Part shown: positions 7,873 through 16,243 of the stretch, piece after piece
How positions within the stretch are numbered: the stretch's first letter is position 1
How the letters are laid out: each line of letters begins with the position of its first letter
Source: Oceanobacillus jeddahensis
GTDB taxonomy: Bacteria > Bacillota > Bacilli > Bacillales > Amphibacillaceae
Reading direction: 5' to 3'
Assembly (NCBI RefSeq): GCF_000750635.1
Contig: NZ_CCDM010000005.1
Location: forward strand, 186,001-250,000
Length of the DNA stretch: 64,000 bases
The notes under the pieces: generated by a model
What the model was told of the DNA's origin: nothing
Seen by the model: only the letters and a program-made list of their open reading frames with translations
Databases searched by the model: none
Made by a program: the position numbers and the translations under genes

Positions 7873-8179
7873 GGTCTCAATGTTGTCAGGTTAATACGAC
7901 CGCTGCGGAAAAACACTACGCTTTCCGTGGGCTTGAGCTCAGCCTGATATGAACAAAACTGTCAAGTCCCCGCTCAAAATTGGGTAGAAAACTGGTTTTT
8001 TTCCATCTTTAATAAAGAAAATGACTATCCATTTTCTTCCATACACTTTATTGACACCTTGCTTATCAAGAAAATAATTGCTATTTCTTTTGCACACAAA
8101 GGTGTTCAGTAAAGTGCACAGCACGAAAGCAAAAAATGTTTTCTCATCGATTAGCATTCTGACATACGTGGATTATCAC

Positions 8180-8518
8180 ATTAAATTATTCCGGTACGAG
8201 GGGCTGTCCGCTCACTCCTCTCGTGGATTCACTTCCGTAGAAGCTGCCACATTGCTGAGTCGTGAATCACCCTCATCGGATTCATCTTTTTTGCTTCCGC
8301 GCTCTACATTCTACCATGTGGTTTCCTTGAATGATTATCTACATCTCGGCATCTTTTTTTGTAAAACGAAATGGTACCTTCCATCATTTAATTGGGTAGT
8401 CCAGGTGATTTTATACGGAGTGGCGGGCATGATAACATATATGTGTGAGCCAACATCATTAGATATTGGCTTCTTGGCTCATGAATCGTGCCCGCAGAGG
8501 CTCCGTGTCAAATCACCT
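8180..8518 (-). ncRNA. Structured segment downstream of transposase 1, candidate bridge RNA
   Basis: Four nested stems with small internal loops form one long hairpin: AGGTGATTT (8403-8411) with 8510-8518, ACGGAG (8415-8420) with 8501-8506, GCGGGCA (8423-8429) with 8489-8495, TGAGCCAA (8446-8453) with 8474-8481. A second hairpin lies further downstream, with GTGATTCAC pairing to GTGAATCCAC (about 8222-8270). IS1111-type elements encode their target-guiding bridge RNA after the transposase, which is where this lies. The pairing is observed; the bridge RNA role is inferred. The remaining stretch 7962-8180 shows no recognisable gene. Confidence 0.42.
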
Positions 8519-8565
8519 GCAAATATCTCCCTCTTTACTTCCACATTTATAATTATCATTATTCT

Positions 8566-9690
8566 TTACGAAACCAGCTCCATTTCCTCCATTTCTATAT
8601 GCCTCGCTATATCCCATATAAATCCTACCAATTCTCTCGCAACGGCGGCAGTAACTTTTGGATGCGGTTTTCCTTTGTGCATCAGTCTATGGTATTTTTG
8701 ATGTAGCCTTTTTTGTGCTTTCCACGCAATTGCTTGAATCTCCTTGGGCTGCCCTTCATTTCTTTGTTTCAAAGAACCTTTTAATGCTGGCTGATAGCGA
8801 TAACTCCAAGCAGCCTCTATTAACAACCTGCGAACCAAGGTATTTCCTGTTCTCGTAATCTCTCCTTTGGACTGTTTCGGTCCACTAGAAGATTCACTTG
8901 GTACCAGTCCTAAATAGGACATCAATTGTTGCGGATTATGAAATCGGGAAAAGCACATGATTTCGGAAGCCACACTGACTGCCGTTATTGTATCTACACC
9001 ACGCAAACATTTTAATGCTTTAATCAGAGAGTTGCGCATACTGTTTTCCTCGATTTCTTTCATTAGCTCTTCATATCGTTTAACGCGTTCTCTGCATACA
9101 TGCAATGCATGTAATTCTTCCTGGAAAACGGTTTGTGTTAACGATTGGGAGAATTTCACTCCTTCCAGCCATTCCATATATTTTGACTTCCATTTTGTCC
9201 CTACTTTTTCTTTCGGATGAAGATCGTATCTTAGTAATAGGGCAGATATACGTGCTTTGACTCGTTTTTCTTCTTTTTTAGCGTCATCTCTTGCCCGCAC
9301 TAAGTCCCTATAGGATTCATCTTCGTCCGTTGGAATATAAATAGAAGTCAGTTCTCCAGCTCGGTGAAGCTGTGCTAAACGAATCGCATCACGCTTATCC
9401 GTTTTTATCTTATCTCGAGCATTAGTCGGAATATGAGTAGGTGCGATAACATCACATTGAACTCCTAATAGAAGTAACCATCGGTAGAGTGTATATCCAG
9501 TAGCACCAGCTTCATAACAAGCTTGTAGATTGGATGGATCTCCTAATTTTTTTATAATCTTTCTTAAACTCTCCATCGTATTTGGAAACATTCCTAAATA
9601 ACGAGGTTTCTCTCTTCCGCTATCTGCCACAGCTACAGCAATTTTTTCCTTGGACACGTCTAAACCTACATATTTTGTGTTATAATCCAT
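8566..9690 (-). CDS. IS110-family transposase (DEDD/Ser recombinase) 1
   Basis: A 374-residue transposase. The N-terminal RuvC-like DEDD domain is marked by YVGLDVSKEKIAVAV, CYEAGATGYTLYRWL and TDKRDAIRLAQLHR. A coiled-coil middle (about residues 150-225) leads to the C-terminal IS116/IS110/IS902 domain with LKCLRGVDTITAVSVASEI and SYLGLVPSESSSGPKQ, which contains the catalytic serine region. The length is complete and no frame is broken, so the gene may be active. AAAGGAG lies eight bases before the ATG. The family moves through a circular intermediate guided by a bridge RNA. It differs clearly from the second transposase that lies just upstream in the opposite orientation. Confidence 0.93.
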   Translation of the reverse strand: MDYNTKYVGLDVSKEKIAVAVADSGREKPRYLGMFPNTMESLRKIIKKLGDPSNLQACYEAGATGYTLYRWLLLLGVQCDVIAPTHIPTNARDKIKTDKRDAIRLAQLHRAGELTSIYIPTDEDESYRDLVRARDDAKKEEKRVKARISALLLRYDLHPKEKVGTKWKSKYMEWLEGVKFSQSLTQTVFQEELHALHVCRERVKRYEELMKEIEENSMRNSLIKALKCLRGVDTITAVSVASEIMCFSRFHNPQQLMSYLGLVPSESSSGPKQSKGEITRTGNTLVRRLLIEAAWSYRYQPALKGSLKQRNEGQPKEIQAIAWKAQKRLHQKYHRLMHKGKPHPKVTAAVARELVGFIWDIARHIEMEEMELVS

Positions 9691-9884
9691 GGTAATGGCT
9701 CCTTTCGTATTATAGCTCTGTTTTAGTATTTCTCTAACTCAATTATACTAAAATAATCTACGTCGCTACGATACGGGGCCAGTTTTGTTCATAATAAGTA
9801 CCATTCCTTTCGCTGTGCTCAAGGCACAAATCTTAATGAAAGTAATTCTCTCCCCCAAAATATTAAATGTTATAATTATAGATG

Positions 9885-10020
9885 GATAGGCAGATACACT
9901 ACAGAGCACGATAGGGTGAGTGGTGTCAGTATATACTGCCCGAATAATAAGATGTGCCGTTTGCTTTTTCAAGCACAAATAAGTGTGCCACCGAGCACGT
10001 AAACTAATCCTTGTATAAAC
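9885..10020 (+). ncRNA. Structured segment upstream of transposase 2, candidate bridge RNA
   Basis: Upstream of the transposase, GGCAG (about 9888) can pair with CTGCC (about 9936) around an inner ACAC/GTGT stem, followed by hairpins with GTGCC...AAGCAC and GTGTGCC elements. In the IS110 branch the bridge RNA is transcribed from this left, pre-transposase end. No reading frame occupies the region. The folding is read by eye only. Confidence 0.35.
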
Positions 10021-10092
10021 AATTCCTGTTTATTCCGCGGCAAACAGTCAATGTCTGCCTTATCCACTATAAACTTTCGAGGGGATGTGTAT

Positions 10093-11349
10093 ATGCTAAG
10101 GATTGTTCACCCAATTTGCTGTGGAATTGATGTCCACAAAAAGTTTGTTGTGGCAACTGTTGGAATAACAACCAAATCAGGAGTTACCGAGTACCAGACC
10201 AGAAAGTTTTCCACTTTCTTGGAAGATCTACACCATCTTCTAGATTGGTTAAAATCTCAATCTTGCGTCCATGTCTGTATGGAATCTACCGGGAAGTACT
10301 GGCATCCTGTGTTCAATGTGTTAGAACATGACTGTCAGGTTGTTGTTGCCAACCCAAAATATGTGAAGGGTATTCGCGGGAAGAAAACCGATGTGAAAGA
10401 CTCTGTTTGGCTTTGCGATTTGCACAAGCACGGTTTGGTTCCCGGCAGTTTTATACCGCCATTACAAATTCGCCAAATTCGTGATTTGATGCGATATCGG
10501 TTCAAACTTATTAATTTCAAATCCAGCGAAAAAAATCGAGTTCAAAACTCCTTGACTGTCTCTAATATCATGATTTCCAGTGTGGTTTCGGATACGTTTG
10601 GTGTAAGTTCCATGAAAATCATTCATCATATTCTGGATGATCCGGATGATACCAATTTTGATGTTTCTGAGATGCTGCACGGAAGTATGAAAGACAAAAC
10701 GGATATCATCACCAAATCCATTCAAGGAAATTTAACCAAATCACAAGCTGATAAAATGCGTGTGTCCCTTCAACATATGGATAATATTAAGAAACATATT
10801 GCGGATATTGAATCCGTTGTTTTGAAATTATCTCAGCCTTACTTGCCACAAATCGAAATACTTTTATCCATGCCAGGTATTAAAGATATTTTTACAGCCA
10901 TTGCCATTCTTGGTGAGATAGGTGTCGATATGTCTGCATTCCTTTCTCAGAAACATATCAGCTCCTGGGCCGGATTAACACCTCAAAATGATGAGAGTGC
11001 CGGAAAGAAAAAATCTGTCCGTGTTTCAAGAGCTGGCGTTTATATCAAACCTTTATTGGTTCAATGTGCCAATGCTGCCATTAAGAGTAAGGACTTTCCT
11101 TACTTCAAAACTCGTTATCATCAAATTAAAAAACGTCGCGGTCACAAAAAAGCAATTATCGCCATTGCCCATAAACTGCTTATTTGCATTTACCATATGC
11201 TTGATAAAAATGAGCCATTTAACGAAGAATTATATCAAATCGATTCCCAGCCTAAACAGACTTATTCACCAAAAATTACAGAAGATATGGCTATTCGATA
11301 CTTGGAAACTTTAGGCTATCAAGTAACTGATAAAGGTGTAAAAACTTAG
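10093..11349 (+). CDS. IS110-family transposase 2
   Basis: About 418 residues from ATG 10093, chosen because AGGGGATG precedes it; an in-frame ATG at 10051 lacks a site. The DEDD domain shows CCGIDVHKKFVVATVG, CMESTGKYWHPV and GKKTDVKDSVWLCDLH. The C-terminal domain shows LLSMPGIKDIFTAIAILGEIG and SWAGLTPQNDESAGKKKS with the serine region. It is full length and intact. It shares only family-level similarity with the neighbouring transposase, so these are two separate insertions, not a duplication. A hairpin terminator follows at 11374. Confidence 0.93.
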   Translation: MLRIVHPICCGIDVHKKFVVATVGITTKSGVTEYQTRKFSTFLEDLHHLLDWLKSQSCVHVCMESTGKYWHPVFNVLEHDCQVVVANPKYVKGIRGKKTDVKDSVWLCDLHKHGLVPGSFIPPLQIRQIRDLMRYRFKLINFKSSEKNRVQNSLTVSNIMISSVVSDTFGVSSMKIIHHILDDPDDTNFDVSEMLHGSMKDKTDIITKSIQGNLTKSQADKMRVSLQHMDNIKKHIADIESVVLKLSQPYLPQIEILLSMPGIKDIFTAIAILGEIGVDMSAFLSQKHISSWAGLTPQNDESAGKKKSVRVSRAGVYIKPLLVQCANAAIKSKDFPYFKTRYHQIKKRRGHKKAIIAIAHKLLICIYHMLDKNEPFNEELYQIDSQPKQTYSPKITEDMAIRYLETLGYQVTDKGVKT

Positions 11350-11373
11350 TAATTATATTTTACAATATATGCC

Positions 11374-11402
11374 AATAAAGCCTTGGATTTGAGGCTTATT
11401 TT
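11374..11402 (+). terminator. Terminator after transposase 2
   Basis: AATAA-A-GCCT pairs with AGGCTTATT (one bulged A) followed by TTTGTTATG, 25 bases after the stop codon. Confidence 0.55.
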
Positions 11403-11404
11403 GT

Positions 11405-11754
11405 TATGCACTTTTTTTATTTAAGGTGTATCTTTTTATTCTTTCAAACTAACTCCTCAAAAAAAAAGAAGTTCGCTTTTTTTCTGCGGGGTCTTCCCTC
11501 CGCACTTTCCCACAGGAGTCTCCGTGTTTTTCCTCCGCTAGTTAGCCTTATTGCTATCTACCAGTATCAAACATAATCTTAATGAAATTCACTAACCTGA
11601 TAACATTGGTAATCGCAGTCCCAGCCCCAGCCTTAGGACGTCGCGAACTTAGTCTGCTGCTTTTCTCCGTGATAAATATTAGTTCTAAACTTTTTCAGGG
11701 CCGGATATAATAAATAATTCCAAATTTTTAATATTAGAGGTAACCCCACAACAA
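11405..11754. repeat. Gene-free stretch with family A repeat debris
   Basis: About 350 bases without a gene. It contains a family A module (TAATCGCAGTCCCAGCCCCAG at 11610, followed by AGGACGTCGCGAACTTAG), and TAACCTGATAACATTG at 11594, which is an inverted copy of a stretch at 7882-7897 on the other side of the two IS elements. This suggests that the IS elements landed inside, or rearranged, an older repeat array. Confidence 0.55.
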
Positions 11755-11811
11755 AGAAAAACCGGACAGGTTTCTATTCCTATAAAAGAATATGAAATCA
11801 CTGTCCGGCTT
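11755..11811 (-). terminator. Terminator of the siderophore ATPase gene
   Basis: CCGGACAG and CTGTCCGG form a strong outer stem with an inner ATTC/GAAT hairpin, followed on the minus strand by TTTTTC. Confidence 0.75.
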
Positions 11812-11908
11812 TATCTGATACAGCAGAAAAGTATGAAGGATAAAGCTCCTTAGCATCTGAGCTGATTATACGACGTGACCGATCTTCATCGATGAGAGAA
11901 AAACTTAA

Positions 11909-12751
11909 TTATAAAGCTTTTGGTGTTTGATGTATAGAATTCTCCTGAACTGCATCTTTGATTAAACAGTTTCCCCGTCCGTGAGGAATACACATTGGCG
12001 TACCGAAAATCGGGTCACATGCGATATTGCACCGCATCCGGAATACGGCAGATACAAGCTCTGCTGAAATCGTATCTTCCGGCTTTCCCTGTGCATATAC
12101 TTTTTTATCCTTGATCGCAATAATATGGTTGGCGTAGCGGCTTGCCAGATTTAAATCATGCAGTACCATAACGATTGTACGACCATCTTTTTCATTTAAC
12201 TCAAAGAGAAGGTCGAGAACATCAATTTGATGGGTTAAATCAAGGTAAGTAGTCGGTTCATCTAATAAAATAATGTCTGTATTCTGTGCTAACGTTAACG
12301 CAATCCATGCACGCTGGCGCTGGCCTCCTGACAGGGAATCAACAGACTGATCTTTTAAATCCGTCATATTTGTATCCGCTAATGCTTTTTGAACAGCTTC
12401 TTCATCTTCTTGGGACCATTGCTTCATCATTTTACGGTAAGGGTGTCTCCCTTGCTTGACTAGTTCGTAAACGGTTAAACCTTCCGGGCTTGTCGGTGCC
12501 TGAGGGAGGATAGCCATATTTTGGGCAACTTCCCGTGTACGCATGCTAGCAATATTTTGTCCGTTTAATACTACAGATCCTTGCTTTGGCTTTAATAAAC
12601 GTGCCAAAGAACGTAATAAAGTTGATTTTCCACAGCCATTTGGGCCGATAAAAACAGTAATTTCCCCTTTAGGGATAGTAATATCTAATTCATCTATAAT
12701 AATACGGTCTCCGAACCCAAGTGTTAAGTTACTTGCTGTTAATGAGTTCAA
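11909..12751 (-). CDS. yusV: Iron-siderophore ABC transporter ATPase, YusV-like
   Basis: A 280-residue ATPase of the FecE/FepC type: Walker A GPNGCGKST, signature LSGGQRQRAWIALTL, Walker B ILLDEPTTYLDL, switch HDLN. The C-terminal extension with RCNIACDPIFGTPMCIPHGRG is shared with B. subtilis YusV, the common ATPase for bacillibactin and schizokinen-type uptake; its cysteines are notable. The start is TTG, eight bases after AGGAGG. A near-perfect Fur box lies upstream. The matching binding protein and permeases are in the next two transcription units, so they should work as one importer. Symbol given by similarity. Confidence 0.88.
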   Translation of the reverse strand: MNSLTASNLTLGFGDRIIIDELDITIPKGEITVFIGPNGCGKSTLLRSLARLLKPKQGSVVLNGQNIASMRTREVAQNMAILPQAPTSPEGLTVYELVKQGRHPYRKMMKQWSQEDEEAVQKALADTNMTDLKDQSVDSLSGGQRQRAWIALTLAQNTDIILLDEPTTYLDLTHQIDVLDLLFELNEKDGRTIVMVLHDLNLASRYANHIIAIKDKKVYAQGKPEDTISAELVSAVFRMRCNIACDPIFGTPMCIPHGRGNCLIKDAVQENSIHQTPKAL

Positions 12752-12827
12752 TGAAAACGCCTCCTGACCTGAAAAGGTGCGTATAAGCTACTAACTTTAT
12801 TTTATTGCTTCAAAATCGAATAGTCAA

Positions 12828-12842
12828 TGATAATAATTTTCA
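12828..12842. promoter_or_regulatory. Fur box upstream of the ATPase gene
   Basis: TGATAATAATTTTCA matches the Bacillus 7-1-7 Fur consensus TGATAATNATTATCA at all but one scored base. Iron-dependent repression is expected. Confidence 0.78.
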
Positions 12843-12922
12843 ATTAGGTGACAAATTTAATAAAATATAAGCTAATAAGAAGTGGAAATTTCGCGGTATT
12901 AACTTGAGGTGTGAAAAGAAAA

Positions 12923-12961
12923 CCCTATAAAATCAAGGATTATGCACCTGATTTTATAGGG
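12923..12961 (-). terminator. Terminator of the siderophore-binding protein gene
   Basis: A perfect 13-base stem CCCTATAAAATCA / TGATTTTATAGGG followed on the minus strand by TTTTCTTTTC. It lies about 90 bases past the stop codon of the lipoprotein gene. Confidence 0.65.
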
Positions 12962-12987
12962 AACTGTATGATAAATTATATTGTTCC

Positions 12988-13020
12988 ATAAAACGAAACT
13001 TCATTCAGTGGGAGTTTTAC
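12988..13020. repeat. Dispersed repeat family B module
   Basis: ATAAAACGAAACTTCATTCAGTGGGAG-type module. Inverted or direct copies occur at 20812-20845 and 56141-56172, with a weaker one at 32545. Confidence 0.7.
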
Positions 13021-13051
13021 AGGCAGATCTCCGTGATATAGCTTTCATGTC

Positions 13052-14014
13052 TTACTTAAATAAATCAACCAGCATATCAATGGTTTGTTCAGAAGCTACT
13101 AAACCGCTGTTTGTCCAGTTACTTTCATCTTCAATATAGTATACTTGGTCATTTTGAACAACTTCTGTGTTATTCCATACACTGCTATTTTCCAATGCTT
13201 CAATGCCTTCATCGTCTTCGTAACCTAAAATAATCATATGATCTGCATCAATTTCAGAAAGCTTCTCTAAAGAAATAGGGTTCCAGGCTTCTTCACCTTG
13301 TCCAAGCTCTTGGACAAATTCAGGAACTTCTACATCTAATTCGTTATAAATCATGTTTGCGGAGTGGCGATTTTCTTCAAATAAGAAGTATTTGCCGCCC
13401 ACGACCCACATCATTGCAACAGATTCATTACCTAATGTGTCATCAAGCTCTTCCCTTGCCTGATTTACTTTTTCATCATAATCTGCCAACGCTTGATCCG
13501 CTTCCTCTTCTTTTCCAAGGATCTCTCCAAATTTCTGTAAACGAACTTTCCAATCATTTACTTCCTCTTCAGATAACACATAGGTTGGAGCAATCGCTGC
13601 GTAATCTTCATAAGAACCTTCATAGTTATCTAAGGTATGGTCCAAAATAATCAAATCCGGCTCTATGTTAAGTACTTGCTCTAAAGGCAGTGTCCATTCA
13701 ATAGTTTCCACATCGGCAAGGTCTTCTTCCAAATAGTCTTGAACACTTTCACCGATTGCCCATTTTGCAACTGGTGTTTCGCCAAGTGCAATCAATGTAT
13801 CTTCATTATAGGAAGCAAGGATTTTTTCAGGATTTGCAGGGATAGTCACTTCTCCCATTTCTGAATCAACAGTGATTTCGGAAGATTCATCGGTATTTCC
13901 GGCTGTATTTGAATCATCAGATTCGTTGTCATTACTATTGCCACATGCGGCAAGAAGTAATAGAGTGGTAAGTGTCAACATGAATAAATATTTTTTTTGC
14001 ATAAATTTGTTCAT
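13052..14014 (-). CDS. yfiY: Siderophore-binding lipoprotein, YfiY-like
   Basis: A 320-residue periplasmic-binding-type lipoprotein. The signal peptide ends in LLLAACGNS, a lipobox with the acylated cysteine near residue 25, followed by an acidic, Ser/Asn-rich linker. The rest is a class III (FepB/FhuD) fold with EKILASYNEDTLIALGE, EPDLIILDH and the long helix containing the paired AEEEADQALADYDEKVNQA-type segment. Length and family fit YfiY, the schizokinen/arthrobactin receptor. It is divergent from the two permease genes, and overlapping Fur boxes lie in between. It acts outside the membrane, handing the ferric siderophore to the permease pair. Ligand type is inferred by similarity. Confidence 0.86.
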   Translation of the reverse strand: MNKFMQKKYLFMLTLTTLLLLAACGNSNDNESDDSNTAGNTDESSEITVDSEMGEVTIPANPEKILASYNEDTLIALGETPVAKWAIGESVQDYLEEDLADVETIEWTLPLEQVLNIEPDLIILDHTLDNYEGSYEDYAAIAPTYVLSEEEVNDWKVRLQKFGEILGKEEEADQALADYDEKVNQAREELDDTLGNESVAMMWVVGGKYFLFEENRHSANMIYNELDVEVPEFVQELGQGEEAWNPISLEKLSEIDADHMIILGYEDDEGIEALENSSVWNNTEVVQNDQVYYIEDESNWTNSGLVASEQTIDMLVDLFK

Positions 14015-14050
14015 TTCTTTTTCTCCTTTTATGTTATAATGAACGTCTAA

Positions 14051-14071
14051 CGATAATGATAATCAGTTTCA
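14051..14071. promoter_or_regulatory. Overlapping Fur boxes between yfiY and yfiZ
   Basis: Two 7-1-7 motifs overlap with a six-base offset: CGATAATGATAATCA (14051-14065) and TGATAATCAGTTTCA (14057-14071). This is the classic arrangement bound by two Fur dimers and can control both divergent genes. Confidence 0.85.
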
Positions 14072-14183
14072 ATTAGAAAGTCAATAAGTTATTGAAGAGC
14101 AAGTTTAGTTTGTTTTTTGATTTTAAAAAGTGGTATCGTAGTACAACCATATTTTATAAAGAAAATATAGGAGTATACAAGAA

Positions 14184-15200
14184 ATGAGATTGTTTTCAGG
14201 TTCTTCTCAATTAAGAAAAGTACTGATAAATATAATAGGCATTTGTCTCGTTATTTTTTCGCTTGGCATGTCTATTTCTTATGGTGCAACAACAGTAGAT
14301 TTACATACAGTTTGGCAGGCTGTTTTCCAGTTTAGTGAAGGAGAGCAGGCACATCAGGTCATTTGGGAATTGCGGATTCCGCGAGCTCTGGCTGCAGTGT
14401 TAGTAGGGGCTTTTTTAGCTGTATCTGGTTCTGTGATGCAGGGAATGACCCGAAATCCACTTGCATCTCCATCGATTATGGGGGTAACAGACGGTGCTGC
14501 ATTTATGCTTGTGATCATTCTTGCTTTTTATCCGGCTGTTTCGAATGTCGGCTTAATGTTTGCATCGTTTCTTGGAGCAGGGATCGCAGTAACGCTGGTG
14601 TTTTTAGTAGGATCTTTTTCCAGCAGCGGGTTGACACCTGTTAAATTGGCGCTCGCTGGAGTCGCCATTGGTACGTTATTACGATCTGTTTCCTCGATTC
14701 TTTCGCTGCATTTTCAGCTGGAGAGGGATATTGGCTTTTGGCTTGCAGGCGGGTTAGATGGTACGGGCTGGAATGCGTTAAGCCTTCTATTTGTTGCTGG
14801 TATGATAGGAATCATATTGGCACTATCCATAGCAAAATCGATTACGGTCCTGAGCCTTGGAGATGATTTATCTACCGGACTTGGGCAGAATAATACCTTC
14901 ATTAAAATTGCCGGGATTACGGTTGTATTAATACTAACTGGTGCGGCAGTTTCGGTGGCTGGTTCTGTCGGATTTGTGGGTCTGATTATCCCGCATATCA
15001 CGCGTTTTATTATTGGAACAGATTACCGCTGGATCATTCCAACCTCCGCCGTGTTCGGAGCTTTATTGTTGGTGAATGCAGATTTAATTGCACGAATGAT
15101 TAATGCCCCTTTCGAAACACCGGTAGGAGCGGTTACATCGATTATCGGCGTGCCATTCTTCCTCTATTTAGCCAGAGGCAGCGGGGGTGACAAAAAATGA
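14184..15200 (+). CDS. yfiZ: FecCD-family siderophore permease, YfiZ-like
   Basis: A 338-residue permease with about nine to ten membrane segments. FecCD landmarks are WELRIPRALAAVLVGAFLAVSG, QGMTRNPLASPSIMGVTDGA and the coupling region GSVGFVGLIIPHITRFIIG that contacts the ATPase. It overlaps the second permease gene by four bases, typical for paired permeases. Transcription starts from the Fur-controlled divergent promoter. Together with its partner it forms the channel for a ferric siderophore. Confidence 0.9.
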   Translation: MRLFSGSSQLRKVLINIIGICLVIFSLGMSISYGATTVDLHTVWQAVFQFSEGEQAHQVIWELRIPRALAAVLVGAFLAVSGSVMQGMTRNPLASPSIMGVTDGAAFMLVIILAFYPAVSNVGLMFASFLGAGIAVTLVFLVGSFSSSGLTPVKLALAGVAIGTLLRSVSSILSLHFQLERDIGFWLAGGLDGTGWNALSLLFVAGMIGIILALSIAKSITVLSLGDDLSTGLGQNNTFIKIAGITVVLILTGAAVSVAGSVGFVGLIIPHITRFIIGTDYRWIIPTSAVFGALLLVNADLIARMINAPFETPVGAVTSIIGVPFFLYLARGSGGDKK

Positions 15201-16219
15201 ATACAGTTGAAAAGCAAAAGAGACTTCGATTTTGGACGATTATCAGCATATTGATTATTGGAATCATTGCTTTTTCCTTTGTCAGTTTAAATTTAGGAGC
15301 CATCTCCATTTCCCCGGGAGAAGTTATCCAAACATTAATGGGACAGGGGTCAGACAGGCAGGAACTTGTATTGTTTCAATTTCGGATGCCGGGAATTATT
15401 TTAGCATTATTAATTGGTGCGGGTTTAGCTGTTTCCGGAACGATTATGCAGGGCATTACACAAAATGGGCTTGCTGATCCGGGGATATTGGGAATTAATT
15501 CAGGCGCGGGCTTTGCAATTGTACTGTTTCTTTATTTCTTTCAGGGAGTTATCCCGGCGGACAGTGCACTCAGCACCTATATGCTTCCCTTTGTTGCTTT
15601 GATTGGAGCATTTACCGCAGCCATATTGATTTATGCCATTGCTTGGAAAAAAGGAGTAGCACCAATTCGGCTGGTATTGGTCGGAATTGGAGTAAACGCA
15701 GCATTTGGTGCACTCATGACCATTTTGCAGCTGAGAATGGATCCGCAAAATTATCGTCAAGTAACGATTTGGCTGTCTGGCGAGATTTGGAGTGAGAGTT
15801 GGAGCTTTGTCTTTGCTTTATTACCGTGGATGCTGATTTTGATTCCAGTAGCTATAAAAAAAGCAAGAAATTTAAATGTCTTTCATTTGGGAGATGATGT
15901 TGCTTCTGGTCTCGGAACACACGTGGAAAGAGAGCGGGGCGTCTTATTATTAATTGCTGTTGCATTAGCAGGAGCATCCGTTGCAGCCGGCGGAGCGATT
16001 GCCTTTTTAGGTTTGGTTGTTCCGCATATTGTCCGCAAGCTGGTCGGACCGCTGCATCATTATGTGATTCCGATCTCTGCCTTGCTGGGCGCATTTATTT
16101 TAATGACAGCTGACATGATTGGAAGTAATGTTTTAGCACCGACTACGATACCTGTAGGAATTGTGGTATCGATCGTCAGTACACCCTATTTTGTTTATCT
16201 GCTGATGAAAACAAAATAA
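15197..16219 (+). CDS. yfhA: FecCD-family siderophore permease, YfhA-like
   Basis: A 340-residue partner permease with the same fold: FQFRMPGIILALLIGAGLAVSG, QGITQNGLADPGILGINSGA and AIAFLGLVVPHIVRKLVG. Four-base overlap with the preceding gene implies coupled translation. In B. subtilis YfiZ and YfhA form the heterodimeric pore used with YfiY and YusV; all four equivalents are present here within five kilobases. Confidence 0.9.
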   Translation: MNTVEKQKRLRFWTIISILIIGIIAFSFVSLNLGAISISPGEVIQTLMGQGSDRQELVLFQFRMPGIILALLIGAGLAVSGTIMQGITQNGLADPGILGINSGAGFAIVLFLYFFQGVIPADSALSTYMLPFVALIGAFTAAILIYAIAWKKGVAPIRLVLVGIGVNAAFGALMTILQLRMDPQNYRQVTIWLSGEIWSESWSFVFALLPWMLILIPVAIKKARNLNVFHLGDDVASGLGTHVERERGVLLLIAVALAGASVAAGGAIAFLGLVVPHIVRKLVGPLHHYVIPISALLGAFILMTADMIGSNVLAPTTIPVGIVVSIVSTPYFVYLLMKTK

Positions 16220-16243
16220 AGATGGGAAGGGGTTCAAATAATA

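Larger units (their letters stand above)
7949..9792 (-). mobile_element. IS110-family element 1 (probable IS1111-like layout)
   Basis: An IS110-type transposase gene is flanked by a perfect 13-base inverted repeat, ATGAACAAAACTG at 7949-7961 and CAGTTTTGTTCAT at 9780-9792. Such (sub)terminal inverted repeats and a long structured non-coding stretch downstream of the transposase are traits of the IS1111 branch. The upstream side holds only about 100 bases and a promoter (TTAGAG, 17 bases, TATAAT). Exact ends and target site are not provable here; the element sits in a cluster of family A repeats. Confidence 0.55.
9793..11404 (+). mobile_element. IS110-family element 2 (approximate ends)
   Basis: A second IS110-type unit oriented opposite to element 1 and starting close to its edge. 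It consists of about 300 bases of structured non-coding DNA upstream, the transposase gene and a short tail ending near a terminator. No inverted repeats were found at the ends, as usual for the IS110 branch proper. The boundaries given are rough and set by the neighbouring features. Confidence 0.4.

Noticed and set aside
8078..8701. Long plus-strand open frame of 207 codons beside IS110 element 1
   Set aside because: It runs antisense to the transposase end and through the hairpin region, has no ribosome-binding site and no protein-like motifs.
14684..15001. Open frames opposite the siderophore permeases
   Set aside because: They are strand shadows with no initiation sites; the permeases are complete on the plus strand.
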